A stretch of DNA of 44,190 nt from CAZNYN01 sp964577295 (GTDB taxonomy: Bacteria > Synergistota > Synergistia > Synergistales > Synergistaceae): the NCBI GenBank assembly GCA_964577295.1, contig CAZNYN010000012.1, positions 1 through 44,190 on the forward strand. Direction: 5' to 3'. Shown here in pieces: positions 32,404 to 41,128 of the stretch. Every line of letters starts with the position of its first letter. The first letter of the stretch is position 1. The notes below the pieces were generated by a model that worked only from the letters and a program-made list of their open reading frames with translations, did no database searches and had not been told where the DNA came from. A program made the translations under genes and the position numbers.

Positions 32404-33237
32404 TTATTTTATTATAATTCCAAGTTCTTCAAGAAAGAGGGGGCTCAGAACCTTTATATAGGTTCCCTTCATGCCCAGACTTCTGCTCTCTATTATACCA
32501 GCACTGCCGAGTTTTCTTAAGGCATTGACTATAACGCTTCTGGTTACTCCGACTCTGTCGGCAACTTTGCTCGCTACAACAACGCCTTCGGGGCCGCCCA
32601 AGTCCTCTATAATGTGGCGCACCGATTCTACTTCGGAGTAGGAGAGAGCTCTCATGGCCATCTGGACGACAAGACGCTCGCGTCCGCGTTCCTCTATTGA
32701 CTTGCCTCTGTCGTTGAGTATCTCAAGTCCGACAACAGTGCCGAGATACTCGGCTAGGACTAGATCTCTTGTGTCGAACTGGCAGCCGAATCTCGCAAGT
32801 ATGAGAGTTCCGAGGCGTTCGCCCGAGCCATTGATCGGAACAAGCAGCACATGTTTGTTGGAATATGTGCAGGGCTGGTCGGCGTAAGCGCAGAGACCGT
32901 GGTCTGTGTGGTTGAGTATCGACTCATGGTACTGGTTGACTTTTTCCGCGTAGGATGCAGGCATTGAAGCATTGATAAGCATATCCGCCATTATGGGGCA
33001 GTCATACTCGCTTATCCATGCATAGCCCAGTATGCGTCCTTCTCTGTTGATTATGTAAACATTGGCTGCTGACAGGTCGCACATAAGCCTTGCAAGCTTG
33101 GGATAGTCGGGGGCGCCTCTGTCTTTGCGTGACTGCAGCACTCTGCTTACGACGCGGGTCTTCTCCAGAAGATCCTGCATTGCAGATTGATTCATTATTT
33201 TGGGGCGTGCTTCGATTAATTCCTTCGGTGTATCCAT
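32404..33237 (-). CDS. codY: GTP- and branched-chain amino acid-sensing regulator CodY
   Basis: Global transcriptional regulator that binds DNA when GTP and Ile/Leu/Val are plentiful. The 277-residue length fits. The N-terminal GAF ligand domain (about 15-175) carries LSAANVYIINREGRILGY. The winged HTH (about 215-265) reads VVASKVADRVGVTRSVIVNA then LRKLGSAGIIESRSLGMKGT, almost identical to Firmicutes CodY. GGGAGG is 11 bases before the ATG. It follows xerC by 41 bases with no terminator. A near-perfect CodY box lies at the promoter before xerC, so it probably regulates itself. CodY beside LPS-export genes is an unusual combination. Confidence 0.96.
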   Translation of the reverse strand: MDTPKELIEARPKIMNQSAMQDLLEKTRVVSRVLQSRKDRGAPDYPKLARLMCDLSAANVYIINREGRILGYAWISEYDCPIMADMLINASMPASYAEKVNQYHESILNHTDHGLCAYADQPCTYSNKHVLLVPINGSGERLGTLILARFGCQFDTRDLVLAEYLGTVVGLEILNDRGKSIEERGRERLVVQMAMRALSYSEVESVRHIIEDLGGPEGVVVASKVADRVGVTRSVIVNALRKLGSAGIIESRSLGMKGTYIKVLSPLFLEELGIIIK

Positions 33238-33278
33238 TTGTAGTGATTCCTCCCTGATTTTAATCCGTTATATCATTA

Positions 33279-34169
33279 TTATCCTTGTGCCCTTGGATGT
33301 GACTGCATGTAGCTTTTTTTTATCTGTTCCGTCGTTATTGACAGATATCTCTGTGTTGTGGCTATTGTCTCATGCCCGAGCAGCTCCTGCACCACTCTTA
33401 GGGGAGCACCGCGTTCGAGCATGTGTGTTGCAAAACAGTGCCTTAACGTGTGAGGCGATACTCCGTGAAGTCCCGTGCGTTTCGCCGCTCTGGTCACCAA
33501 TCTGTGTACTGTCCTGACAGTTAGCCTTTCCGCGTTTTTCTCCGACAGGAAGACAGGCCCTTCGTTTTTCGCTCCGTTTATGGTCCTCCATTCGTCAAGC
33601 AGGCTTTCGGCCTCTCTTCCGAACGGAGCTATTCTTTCCTTCTCACCCTTACCCATAATACGCATGGTTCTTGTTGAAAATTCTATGTCTTCCCAGTTAA
33701 GGGCTATAAGCTCCGATACACGAAGCCCCGCACTGTACATAAGCTCCAGTATGAGTCTGTCTCTTTTGTAGTGCGCGTCCTGTTTGGGCCCTTCAGTTAT
33801 CAGCTTAACAGTGTCTTCAAAGGAGAGAGCTCTCGGTATCGCCGGCTGTATCTTTGGACCTTTCAGCCCCAGTGCGATATCTTTCTTTTGGATAATATTT
33901 CTGCTGCCAAGCCATTTGACAAAGCCGCGAACGGCGGATAATTTTCTTGACGCAGAGCTCTTTGCCATGTTGATGCCTATTATGTTGCTCAAAAAGACTC
34001 TTACAGAGTCCGAGTCTATTTCCGATGCGTCGGTTATCCCCTGCTTTTCCAAATATTCGGCGAATTGGTTCAAATCAACAGAATAATTCACAAGGGTATT
34101 TTGCGAACGCCCTCTTGTTTCTAAGTACTTCAGGAAGTCATCAATATTAGAACAAATATTTTCAACCAT
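33279..34169 (-). CDS. xerC: Tyrosine recombinase XerC
   Basis: Site-specific recombinase for chromosome dimer resolution; CodV is the Bacillus name. The start MVENICSNIDDF gives 296 residues, the usual size; an upstream GTG would add 19 residues but also has no ribosome site. The N-terminal SAM-like DNA-binding domain (about 5-85) precedes a catalytic domain with Arg in SAGLRVSELIAL, HTLRHCFATHML, His in LLGHETIATTQ and Tyr in TQRYLSI. Gene order trmFO-xerC-codY matches Firmicutes, but hslV and hslU are missing. No Shine-Dalgarno precedes the ATG, and a promoter minus 10 ends only eight bases before it, suggesting a leaderless message. Confidence 0.95.
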   Translation of the reverse strand: MVENICSNIDDFLKYLETRGRSQNTLVNYSVDLNQFAEYLEKQGITDASEIDSDSVRVFLSNIIGINMAKSSASRKLSAVRGFVKWLGSRNIIQKKDIALGLKGPKIQPAIPRALSFEDTVKLITEGPKQDAHYKRDRLILELMYSAGLRVSELIALNWEDIEFSTRTMRIMGKGEKERIAPFGREAESLLDEWRTINGAKNEGPVFLSEKNAERLTVRTVHRLVTRAAKRTGLHGVSPHTLRHCFATHMLERGAPLRVVQELLGHETIATTQRYLSITTEQIKKSYMQSHPRAQG

Positions 34170-34176
34170 GAACGGT

Positions 34177-34204
34177 ATTCTAACAGGAAAATTGTAAATT
34201 TCAA
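34177..34204 (-). promoter_or_regulatory. Probable xerC-codY promoter, possibly leaderless
   Basis: TTGAAA (34199-34204) and TAGAAT (34177-34182) with a 16-base spacer and an extended TG motif one base before the minus 10. The expected start, near 34170, coincides with the xerC ATG at 34169. Confidence 0.55.
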
Positions 34205-34223
34205 GGGAAATTTTGAGAAAATT
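34197..34223. promoter_or_regulatory. Overlapping CodY-binding sites at the xerC-codY promoter
   Basis: AATTTTGAGAAAATT (34209-34223) matches the CodY consensus AATTTTCWGAAAATT at 14 of 15 positions. An overlapping inverted repeat AATTTCAAGGGAAATT (34197-34212) covers the minus 35 hexamer. Overlapping boxes are common at strong CodY targets. Occupancy would block the promoter, giving negative autoregulation. Confidence 0.65.
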
Positions 34224-34252
34224 CACAAGAAAAGAGCATTTGTTTACTATTT

Positions 34253-34301
34253 AAAAAAAATCCCCTCTTTTTAAGTTTCGATTGTACTTTAAAAAGAGGG
34301 G
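34253..34301 (-). terminator. Intrinsic terminator after trmFO
   Basis: TTAAAAAGAGGGG and its complement (arms 34262-34274 and 34289-34301) followed by eight T on the minus strand. It separates the lepB-to-trmFO run from xerC-codY. Confidence 0.88.
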
Positions 34302-34372
34302 GTATCTTTATAATTTAAGTTGCAAATTGGAAAATATTTTCGTTATTTGAAAAACTTATTTAATAAATTAAT

Positions 34373-35737
34373 TTAGTTTAAAATTTTCTGTTGCTGTACA
34401 CCGTGCCTGTGAAAAAATAAATATTCGGGATTTTTAACAAATTCACCGAGGGCAGCGGCGGAGCGTTCCGCATAGGTCTCGCAGCGCAGCGTGCGTTTAG
34501 AGATCTTTTTCCCGGGAAGTTTTGGAAATATTCCCAAGTTAACGTTCATAGGCTGAAAGGTTTCGGGAATTGCTGTCTGTAAATAGTTCAGCAGAGAGCC
34601 GATTGCCGTCTCTTGAGGAAAAACGGGCATTGTGTATTTGTTGAGATACGCATGCATAAAAACAGCCGAAGCCATACCCATTGCCATGCTTTCTACATAC
34701 CCCTCCACACCCGTTATCTGTCCCGCAAGGAATGTGGATTCCGTTCCGTTCACACGCAGAGATCCGTCAAGAACTTTCGGAGCACAGACAAACATGTTTC
34801 TGTGCATTACTCCTTTGCGCACAAATTCCGCATTTCTGAGAGCGGGAATCATTTTGAAGACTCTCTCCTGCTCACCCCATTTGAGGTTTGTCTGAAAGCC
34901 TACCATGTTGTATAAAGTTCCGTCCTCATTATCCTGTCTAAGCTGTACCACCGCACAGTGAGCCTCGCCGTCGCGTGAAAGTCCTACCGGGCGCAGAGGA
35001 CCGAATAGCAGTGTTTTTTCACCGCGTTTTGCAATCACTTCAACTGGCAGACAGCCCTCAAAGTGCTTCATTGCTTCTTTTTCAAAGTCATGCAGCGGTG
35101 CCGTTTCCGCATTCACAAGCGCTTCCCAGAAGGCGGCGTATGTCTCTTCATCCATTGGGCAGTTGATGTAATCTCCCGTGTCGCCGTATCTGTTTGCTCT
35201 AAAAGACAGAGCGGGATCTATGCTTTCAAGTGTCACTATAGGAGCTACAGCATCAAAGAAGTAAAGAAACGACTCCCCTGCCAGCTCTTTCAGCCTCTCG
35301 GCAAGAAGCTGTGACGTCAGAGGCCCTGTGGCTATTATGACAGGCCCTTCGGGTATTTCTGTAATCTCTTCCCTTATCACATCTATCATAGGGTGGTTTT
35401 CTATGCCCGCACTTACCAGCTTTGCGAATTCCGTTCTGTCAACAGCCAGTGCATTGCCTGCGGGAACGCGGCTTTTCTCTGCACAGTCCATTAAAAAACT
35501 GCCCAAAGTTTTTAATTCCGCCTTAAGGATTCCTGCGGGAGTCTTTGTCATCTCGCCGCCGAGCGAGTTGCTGCACACAAGCTCGCCCATTAATGCTGTC
35601 TCGTGAGCAGGTGTGTTTTTTTGCGGTCTCATTTCATAGAGACGCACATGCACGCCGCGCTCCGCAAGCTGCCACGCCGCCTCCGAGCCTGCAAGCCCGC
35701 CTCCTATGACAGTAACGCTACATGTCTGATTCGGCAT
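34373..35737 (-). CDS. trmFO: Methylenetetrahydrofolate-tRNA (uracil-5-)-methyltransferase TrmFO
   Basis: Folate- and FAD-dependent enzyme that makes m5U54 in the tRNA T-loop. I start it at MPNQTCSVTVIGGG, 20 bases inside the topA 3' end; the longer frame adds 25 residues from topA sequence. The product has 454 residues. Seen are the FAD-binding GGGLAGSEAAWQLAERG, YEMRPQKNTPAH, the conserved Cys in ELVCSNSLGGE and in FEGCLPVEVIAKRG, and GQITGVEGYVES. The gene is the old gid. A terminator follows 70 bases downstream. Confidence 0.96.
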   Translation of the reverse strand: MPNQTCSVTVIGGGLAGSEAAWQLAERGVHVRLYEMRPQKNTPAHETALMGELVCSNSLGGEMTKTPAGILKAELKTLGSFLMDCAEKSRVPAGNALAVDRTEFAKLVSAGIENHPMIDVIREEITEIPEGPVIIATGPLTSQLLAERLKELAGESFLYFFDAVAPIVTLESIDPALSFRANRYGDTGDYINCPMDEETYAAFWEALVNAETAPLHDFEKEAMKHFEGCLPVEVIAKRGEKTLLFGPLRPVGLSRDGEAHCAVVQLRQDNEDGTLYNMVGFQTNLKWGEQERVFKMIPALRNAEFVRKGVMHRNMFVCAPKVLDGSLRVNGTESTFLAGQITGVEGYVESMAMGMASAVFMHAYLNKYTMPVFPQETAIGSLLNYLQTAIPETFQPMNVNLGIFPKLPGKKISKRTLRCETYAERSAAALGEFVKNPEYLFFHRHGVQQQKILN

Positions 35738-38080
35738 CGGATGTTTCCTTAACAGCATTTTCCGCTGCCTGTTCGCCCGTAGTTTCGGGCTTCTTCCATG
35801 AGATGAAGTCACAATCGGGGTATCTGTTGCATCCGTAGAAGAAACGCCCCTTCATTTTGCCCTTTGTGGTTTTCCTGCGGATGAGCTCTCCTTCTCCGCA
35901 TTTGGGGCATTTGATGCCAGTTGACTTCACGATTTTTCTTGTATATCTGCATTCGGGATATCCCGTGCAGGCGATAAACTCTCCGAACCGTCCACGTTTT
36001 ATTATCAGTTCGTTGCCGCATTCGGGGCATTTTTCGCCTATCAGCTCCGGTTCTGGTCTCATGCTTTCCGCATTGGCAGAGACATCATCGAGTATCGGCT
36101 TAAATATATTCCAGAACTTACTCATAACCTCGCGCCACTTGAGACTTCCAGCTTCGATGCTGTCAAGAGATTCTTCCATTTTTGCGGTGAAGTCCACGTT
36201 GATAAATTGGTGAAAGTATTTTACAAGGAATGTATTTACAAGACGCCCAAGCTTTGTCGGGATTAATTTTTTGTCTTCCTCGCCTCGGTCAACATAGCCT
36301 CTTACGGAGAGGGTGTCTATTATTGTCGCATAGGTTGAAGGACGTCCTATGCCCTTCTCTTCAAGAGCCTTTACGAGACCTGCCTCCGTATAGCGTGCCG
36401 GTGGCTGAGTGAATTTCTGCTCTTTGCTGATCTCATCCGCTGTTAATGTTTCACCCTCTACGGCGGCCTCTATTGTCGTATTTTTAACACCGAGAGGATA
36501 AATCCTGCCCCATCCGTCAAAAGTTACGACAATGCCTGACTGCTTCAGCTTGTAGTCGGAGCAGGAGCACACCATAGTTGTGCGCGCCGTTCTCGCATCC
36601 GCCATCTGACTGGCCACAAATCTGCTCCAGATAAGGTCGTAAAGTTTGTGCTGTTCGGGAGTCAGATAAGCTTTAAGATATTCGGGGGTCAAGAAAGCAT
36701 CCGTAGCGCGAATGGCTTCGTGAGCATCCTGCGATTTGCCCTTCGGCGAGTACTCATTCGCTGTTTTCGGCAAATATTCTTTGCCGATATGTTCCTCTAT
36801 GTATTTTCTTGAAGCTTCTATAGCTTCGGGCGCAAGGCGGAGACTGTCTGTACGCATGTATGTTATGAGACCGGTGGGGCCTCTGCCGGGGATGTCTATT
36901 CCCTCATAGAGTGCCTGGGCTATTCTCATAGTGCGTTTCGGTGCGAAACCACAGCGTCTCGATGCTTCCTGCTGCAGCGTGCTTGTCTTAAACGGAGGCA
37001 GAGCGGATTTTGAATTTTCTTTTGTCTTGAACTCGTCTACGATAAGTTTGCTGCTGCCTATCGCCTTCTCCACTGCCGCAGCTTCGGCCGCGTTTTGTAT
37101 GGTTAGGGGTTTGTCTTTGTATTTATCCACTCTTAGCTCATAACGGCGTTTATCGGTCAGGGATGATGCCTTAACGTCAATAAGCCAATATTCTTCGGGG
37201 ATAAATTTCTCTATTTCTTCTTCTCTCTCGCAGACTATTTTCAAAGCAACAGACTGCACTCTGCCTGCCGAAAGTCCCCTTTGCACTTTGTACCATAGAA
37301 GGGGGCTGAGCTGATATCCAACAAGCCTGTCGAGCACTCTGCGTGCCTGCTGAGCATTTACCTTGTCCAAATCTATCTTGTCCGGTGCAGCCACAGCTCC
37401 CTTGACGCCGTTCTGAGTGATTTCATGCATACGGATACGGCAGTCGGATTCGGGGTCTATATTAAGAAGAGTGGCCAAATGCCACGCTATAGCTTCGCCC
37501 TCACGGTCGGGGTCGGAGGCGAGAAGTGTCTTGCCGCTGGCGGCTGAAGCCCCTTTGAGCTCTTTTATGAGGTCGGCCTTTCCCCTTACCTGTATATAAT
37601 CGGGTTCAAAATTATTATCTACGTCAATGGCAATTCTGCCCTTCGGCAAATCTCTGACATGTCCGACGCTGGCAAGAACTCTGTACTTGCCGCCCAAGAT
37701 TTTTTCGAGAGTCTTAGCCTTTGCGGGAGATTCGACAACGACGAGAGTCTTTCCCTCATAGGATGCGAATTTCTGCTTGGACTTAGACTGTTTTGAACTT
37801 TCTTTAGGTGCGGTCTTTTTAGCCGACGTCTTTTTAGAAGTTGTCTTTTCACTCTTTATTTCTTTATCTGCAGATTTTTTTGTCTTTTTTGGAGCTGATT
37901 TTGCAGTGGTTTCTTTCTTTTTCTCTTTCTTTTCCTCTNNNNNNNNNNNNNNNNNNNNNNNNNNNNNNNNNNNNNNNNNNNNNNNNNNNNNNNNNNNNNN
38001 NNNNNNNNNNNNNNNNNNNNNNNNNNNNNNNNNNNNNNCTCTTTCTTTTCCTCTGTTTTTTCCTCTTTTTTTACAGCCAT
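35718..38080 (-). CDS. topA: DNA topoisomerase I with lysine-rich N-terminal tail (assembly gap inside)
   Basis: Relaxes negative supercoils. The ATG (MAVKKEEKTEEKKE) follows GAGGTGG by five bases. The frame enters a run of 100 N and resumes at 37937, giving a Lys/Glu/Ser/Thr-rich tail before the real core start FASYEGKTLVVVESPAKAKT. Core motifs are SDPDREGEAIAWH, LSAGRVQSVALK and the catalytic Tyr in GLITYMRTDS. Zinc ribbons at the C-terminus are CPECGNELIIKRGRFGEFIAC and CPKCGEGELIRRKTT...C. The frames on the two sides of the gap differ by one base if the gap is truly 100, so the N count is arbitrary. Collapsing the identical 16-base flanks gives a continuous 748-residue protein. Confidence 0.93.
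37939..38038. other. 100-N assembly gap flanked by identical 16-mers
   Basis: The gap lies in the Lys/Glu-codon tail of topA. Plus-strand CTCTTTCTTTTCCTCT stands on both sides (37923-37938 and 38039-38054), in the same codon phase. The contigs probably either overlap by these 16 bases or are separated by further in-frame repeat units. Confidence 0.9.
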
Positions 38081-38094
38081 TCGTCCCACCTCTT

Positions 38095-39195
38095 TCAAAC
38101 TTTAGCGCTGAATCTACCTGGGCCCGATGTATAAATCATACCCTTAGCAGATAAAATTGCAATAATTTTAAGAATACAAGCGGCGCTCATTTTAACTTCA
38201 TCCGCAAGATTGTCAACCGTTTGAGAGCTTTTATTCCACATAGCTTTGAGAACGACACTTTCGTCTGGAGATAAATTCTCTATATCGGCTCTGTTTTCTG
38301 TTATGTAATTATCAAAAAGCGACTGCTGTCTGTTATTAAGCTGAAAAAATACATCATCTGATATGTAAGGATAAGCACCGTCAAATATTAATCTGTTAGA
38401 ACCGGATGTTACGTCTTGGTCAATACGGCCCGGCACCGCCCATACTTCCCTCCCAAGATCGAGAGCCAGCTTTGCCGTTATCATAGCTCCGCTTTTCTGA
38501 GGCGCTTCCGCCACAATAAGACGTTCCGAAAGAGCCGCCACTATTCTGTTTCTGCGCGGAAAACGCCATGCTTCGGCTCCGCTGCCTGTCGGAAACTCCG
38601 TAATAAGGGCGCCATGTTCCGCTATCTGTTCAAACAATGGCGCATTGGACGCTGGATAGAGAACATCAATGCCGGTTCCGAATACAGCCGCAGTCTCTCC
38701 GCCCGCCTCGCAAACCCCGATGTGAGCAAAAGAGTCGATTCCCGCAGCACCTCCGCTTATCAAGGTTCTGTGCGCAATGGCACAGTTTCTTCCTATGCGT
38801 CTTGCAGTATCTTTGCCGTATGCTGTGGATCTCCTTGTGCCGACAACTCCCACCGTTCTGCATTTGAGAATCTTGACTGAACCCTTTACATAAAGGATGA
38901 GAGGAGCATCTTTTAGGTCAAACAGAGATTCGGGATACCATTCGTCATCGCATGTTGTAACATCCGCTCCAAGCGAAAGAACCTTCTCATACTCTCTTTC
39001 CGCCCAGTCGGAAGAATTATTTTCCCTGATTTTTAATACGGCTCTCTCGGTAAGGCTATATTCCGATTTTAATTTTTCGATGTCGTCGCTGAGCAGCCTG
39101 CAAAGAGATACTCCGCTCTCTCTCATTTGTCTCCAAACTCTGATATCCGCTCCGGCAGAGTTGAGAAGCAGGAGGGTCTTTAGGATTTCATCCAT
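38095..39195 (-). CDS. dprA: DNA processing protein DprA (Smf)
   Basis: Loads RecA on incoming single-stranded DNA during natural transformation. The 366-residue protein has an N-terminal SAM-like helical part, then the Rossmann core with VGVVGTRRSTAYGK, ISGGAAGIDSFAH, the conserved FPRRNRIVAALSERLIVAEA and KSGAMITAKLALDLGREVWAVPG, and a C-terminal winged helix (about 305-366). The start overlaps the comM stop region by 16 bases, and topA starts 14 bases after its stop. With comM and comF it hints at DNA-uptake ability, though no comEC or complete pilus set is visible. Confidence 0.96.
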   Translation of the reverse strand: MDEILKTLLLLNSAGADIRVWRQMRESGVSLCRLLSDDIEKLKSEYSLTERAVLKIRENNSSDWAEREYEKVLSLGADVTTCDDEWYPESLFDLKDAPLILYVKGSVKILKCRTVGVVGTRRSTAYGKDTARRIGRNCAIAHRTLISGGAAGIDSFAHIGVCEAGGETAAVFGTGIDVLYPASNAPLFEQIAEHGALITEFPTGSGAEAWRFPRRNRIVAALSERLIVAEAPQKSGAMITAKLALDLGREVWAVPGRIDQDVTSGSNRLIFDGAYPYISDDVFFQLNNRQQSLFDNYITENRADIENLSPDESVVLKAMWNKSSQTVDNLADEVKMSAACILKIIAILSAKGMIYTSGPGRFSAKV

Positions 39196-40694
39196 GAGAG
39201 CGCTTCTCCCTCTCTGTAGCTTAACGCTTCGGCAACGTGTTCTATCTCTATTCTTTCCGCATGTTCAAGGTCGGCTATCGTGCGCGAGACACGCAAAACA
39301 CGGGAAAGCCCTCTGCCCGAAAGGCGGACTCTGTTAAGTGCCTGCAATATAAAACTTTTTACATCCGGCTTAATCTGTATGTGGCGGCGCAGTATTCTTT
39401 CGGGAATTTCCGAGTTGCATTGGAAACCAAAACGGCTCCACCTCTCGACTTGAATGGCTCTGGCACTCTTTACCCTCTCTCTGACAACGGCGCTTGTCTC
39501 TCCGCAATTGCCTTCCATAGAGACAAGCTCTTCGGGCATAAGCCTCGGGACAGATATGTGTAAATCTATCCTGTCCAGAATCGGCCCGGAAAGTTTTCTC
39601 CTGTATCTGTCAAGAGAGCTCGGAGAGCATGTGCACCTTTCGACAGGATCACCGGAAAAACCGCATGGACAAGGATTACATGCGGCAATCATCAAAACTT
39701 TGGCAGGGTATACCACGCTGCCCGAAGCTCGGCTGACTGTTATCTGACCGTCTTCAAGCGGCTGTCTTAAGGATTCCAACACATCTCTCGTAAATTCGGG
39801 AAATTCGTCAAGAAAAAGAACTCCGCGCGATGCCAGGCTTATCTCTCCCGGGCGCAGGTGAACTCCGCCGCCGCACAGGGCTACTGCGCTTGCCGTGTGA
39901 TGCACGGAACGGAAAGGACGCTCTCTCAGAGAATCCAGATCCATTCCCGCAGTGCTTCTCAGAAGAAGGACTTCCATCATCTCCCCGTCGGAAAGAGGGG
40001 GGAGTATGCCTTTCAATGCACGCGCTAAAAGTGTCTTGCCAGAACCGGGAGAGCCTACAAAAAGCAGGTTGTGATGCCCTGCGGCTGCAACTTCCAGTGC
40101 CCTTTTTGCGAAGGTCTGCCCCTTTATGTCGGATAAATCGGGGTCGGCCGCGCTTTCGCACTCGCCGATGATGCTCTTTTCCACCTTTGGAAGTTCCGTC
40201 TCTCCCCTGAGATGAGAGAAAAGATCGGACAAATTTTTCACGATATATGCGCTGACTCCGTCAACCAAGCCAACTTCACGCGCATTTTCCTCGGGAATGT
40301 ATAAGTCAAGTCCGCTGTCCCTGGCCAAAAATGCCGCCGGAACCGCGCCGCGTACCTTGCGCAGACGTCCGTCCAAAGCAAGTTCTCCGAGAAAAAGCGA
40401 TGGCTTTTTTACTTTCAACCCGCCTTGAGAACATGCTATTCCCACAGCGATAGGCAGGTCAAGCAGTGCGCCCTCCTTAGGGATATCGGCGGGAGCCAGG
40501 TTGACCGCAACTCTGCCTCTGACATTTATTCCGATTGCGCGAAGAGCCGCTCTGACACGTTCCCGCGCCTCTTTTACCGCTGTATCGGGAAGACCGACGA
40601 CCGATATAGAAAAAAGACCGCCAGTCGTTTCAACTTCTATTTCCACAGGAAGAGCCTGTATGCCTTTTAAGGTGATACCGGAAACGTAATTCAT
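39180..40694 (-). CDS. comM: Mg chelatase-like ATPase / competence protein ComM (YifB)
   Basis: Hexameric AAA+ helicase aiding branch migration during recombination of transforming DNA. The 504-residue protein has an N-terminal Lon-like domain (SVVGLPDTAVKEARERVRAA, NLAPADIPKEGALLDLPIA), the AAA+ core with Walker A VGSPGSGKTLLARAL and Walker B GVLFLDEFPEF, a Cys-rich insert CNPCPCGFSGDP...CTC, and a C-terminal SGRGLSRVLRVSRTIADLE domain. The ATG overlaps the yraN stop by four bases. Confidence 0.96.
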   Translation of the reverse strand: MNYVSGITLKGIQALPVEIEVETTGGLFSISVVGLPDTAVKEARERVRAALRAIGINVRGRVAVNLAPADIPKEGALLDLPIAVGIACSQGGLKVKKPSLFLGELALDGRLRKVRGAVPAAFLARDSGLDLYIPEENAREVGLVDGVSAYIVKNLSDLFSHLRGETELPKVEKSIIGECESAADPDLSDIKGQTFAKRALEVAAAGHHNLLFVGSPGSGKTLLARALKGILPPLSDGEMMEVLLLRSTAGMDLDSLRERPFRSVHHTASAVALCGGGVHLRPGEISLASRGVLFLDEFPEFTRDVLESLRQPLEDGQITVSRASGSVVYPAKVLMIAACNPCPCGFSGDPVERCTCSPSSLDRYRRKLSGPILDRIDLHISVPRLMPEELVSMEGNCGETSAVVRERVKSARAIQVERWSRFGFQCNSEIPERILRRHIQIKPDVKSFILQALNRVRLSGRGLSRVLRVSRTIADLEHAERIEIEHVAEALSYREGEALSWMKS

Positions 40695-41128
40695 TGTATG
40701 GCCTCCGTTATATCTTTTATGTGCTCAATCACAGGTGTTTTGCCTTCGCTGACAGTAATTGCTACTAAATCAATTCTGTAAAAACCTTCGTACATTCGTG
40801 ATTCCGCCCAGGTTCTCGCACTGCGTACAAGTTTAGCGATTTTTGACGGCCCTACTGTCATATCAGAAGGCATAATAACGCTGACATGCCTTGTACGAAC
40901 TTCAACAAACACAATTTCATCCTTATCAGACGCTATTATATCAATTTCGCCGCACTTGAATCTGACATTTCTGTCAATGATACTATATCCTTGAGATAAA
41001 AGATATGATACAGCAATATTTTCTCCGCCTATCCCGAGCGAAATATGCTGAGGGTGGTTGGATGTGGAGAGAGGTTCGGAAGAATTGTTATGCTTTACGG
41101 AACGTTTCAGCGCGCGGTCGAGATTCAT
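40691..41128 (-). CDS. yraN: YraN family endonuclease-like protein (UPF0102)
   Basis: The 145-residue protein has the YraN/UPF0102 restriction-endonuclease-like fold: LGIGGENIAVSYLLSQGY, then the nuclease-type motif FKCGEIDIIASDKDEIVFVEVRTR. Its cellular role is not established. It has an N-terminal extension of about 30 residues compared with the usual 120-residue form. The ATG overlaps the rnhB stop by one base (TGATG); a GTG one codon earlier is also possible. Placement between rnhB and comM is the common bacterial order. Confidence 0.93.
   Translation of the reverse strand: MNLDRALKRSVKHNNSSEPLSTSNHPQHISLGIGGENIAVSYLLSQGYSIIDRNVRFKCGEIDIIASDKDEIVFVEVRTRHVSVIMPSDMTVGPSKIAKLVRSARTWAESRMYEGFYRIDLVAITVSEGKTPVIEHIKDITEAIQ

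Noticed and set aside
35718..37697. TopA as an N-terminally truncated protein starting at MGGKYRVLAS
   Set aside because: The frame continues upstream with KTLVVVESPAKAKT, the true TopA start region, and on through the assembly gap to an ATG with a ribosome site.
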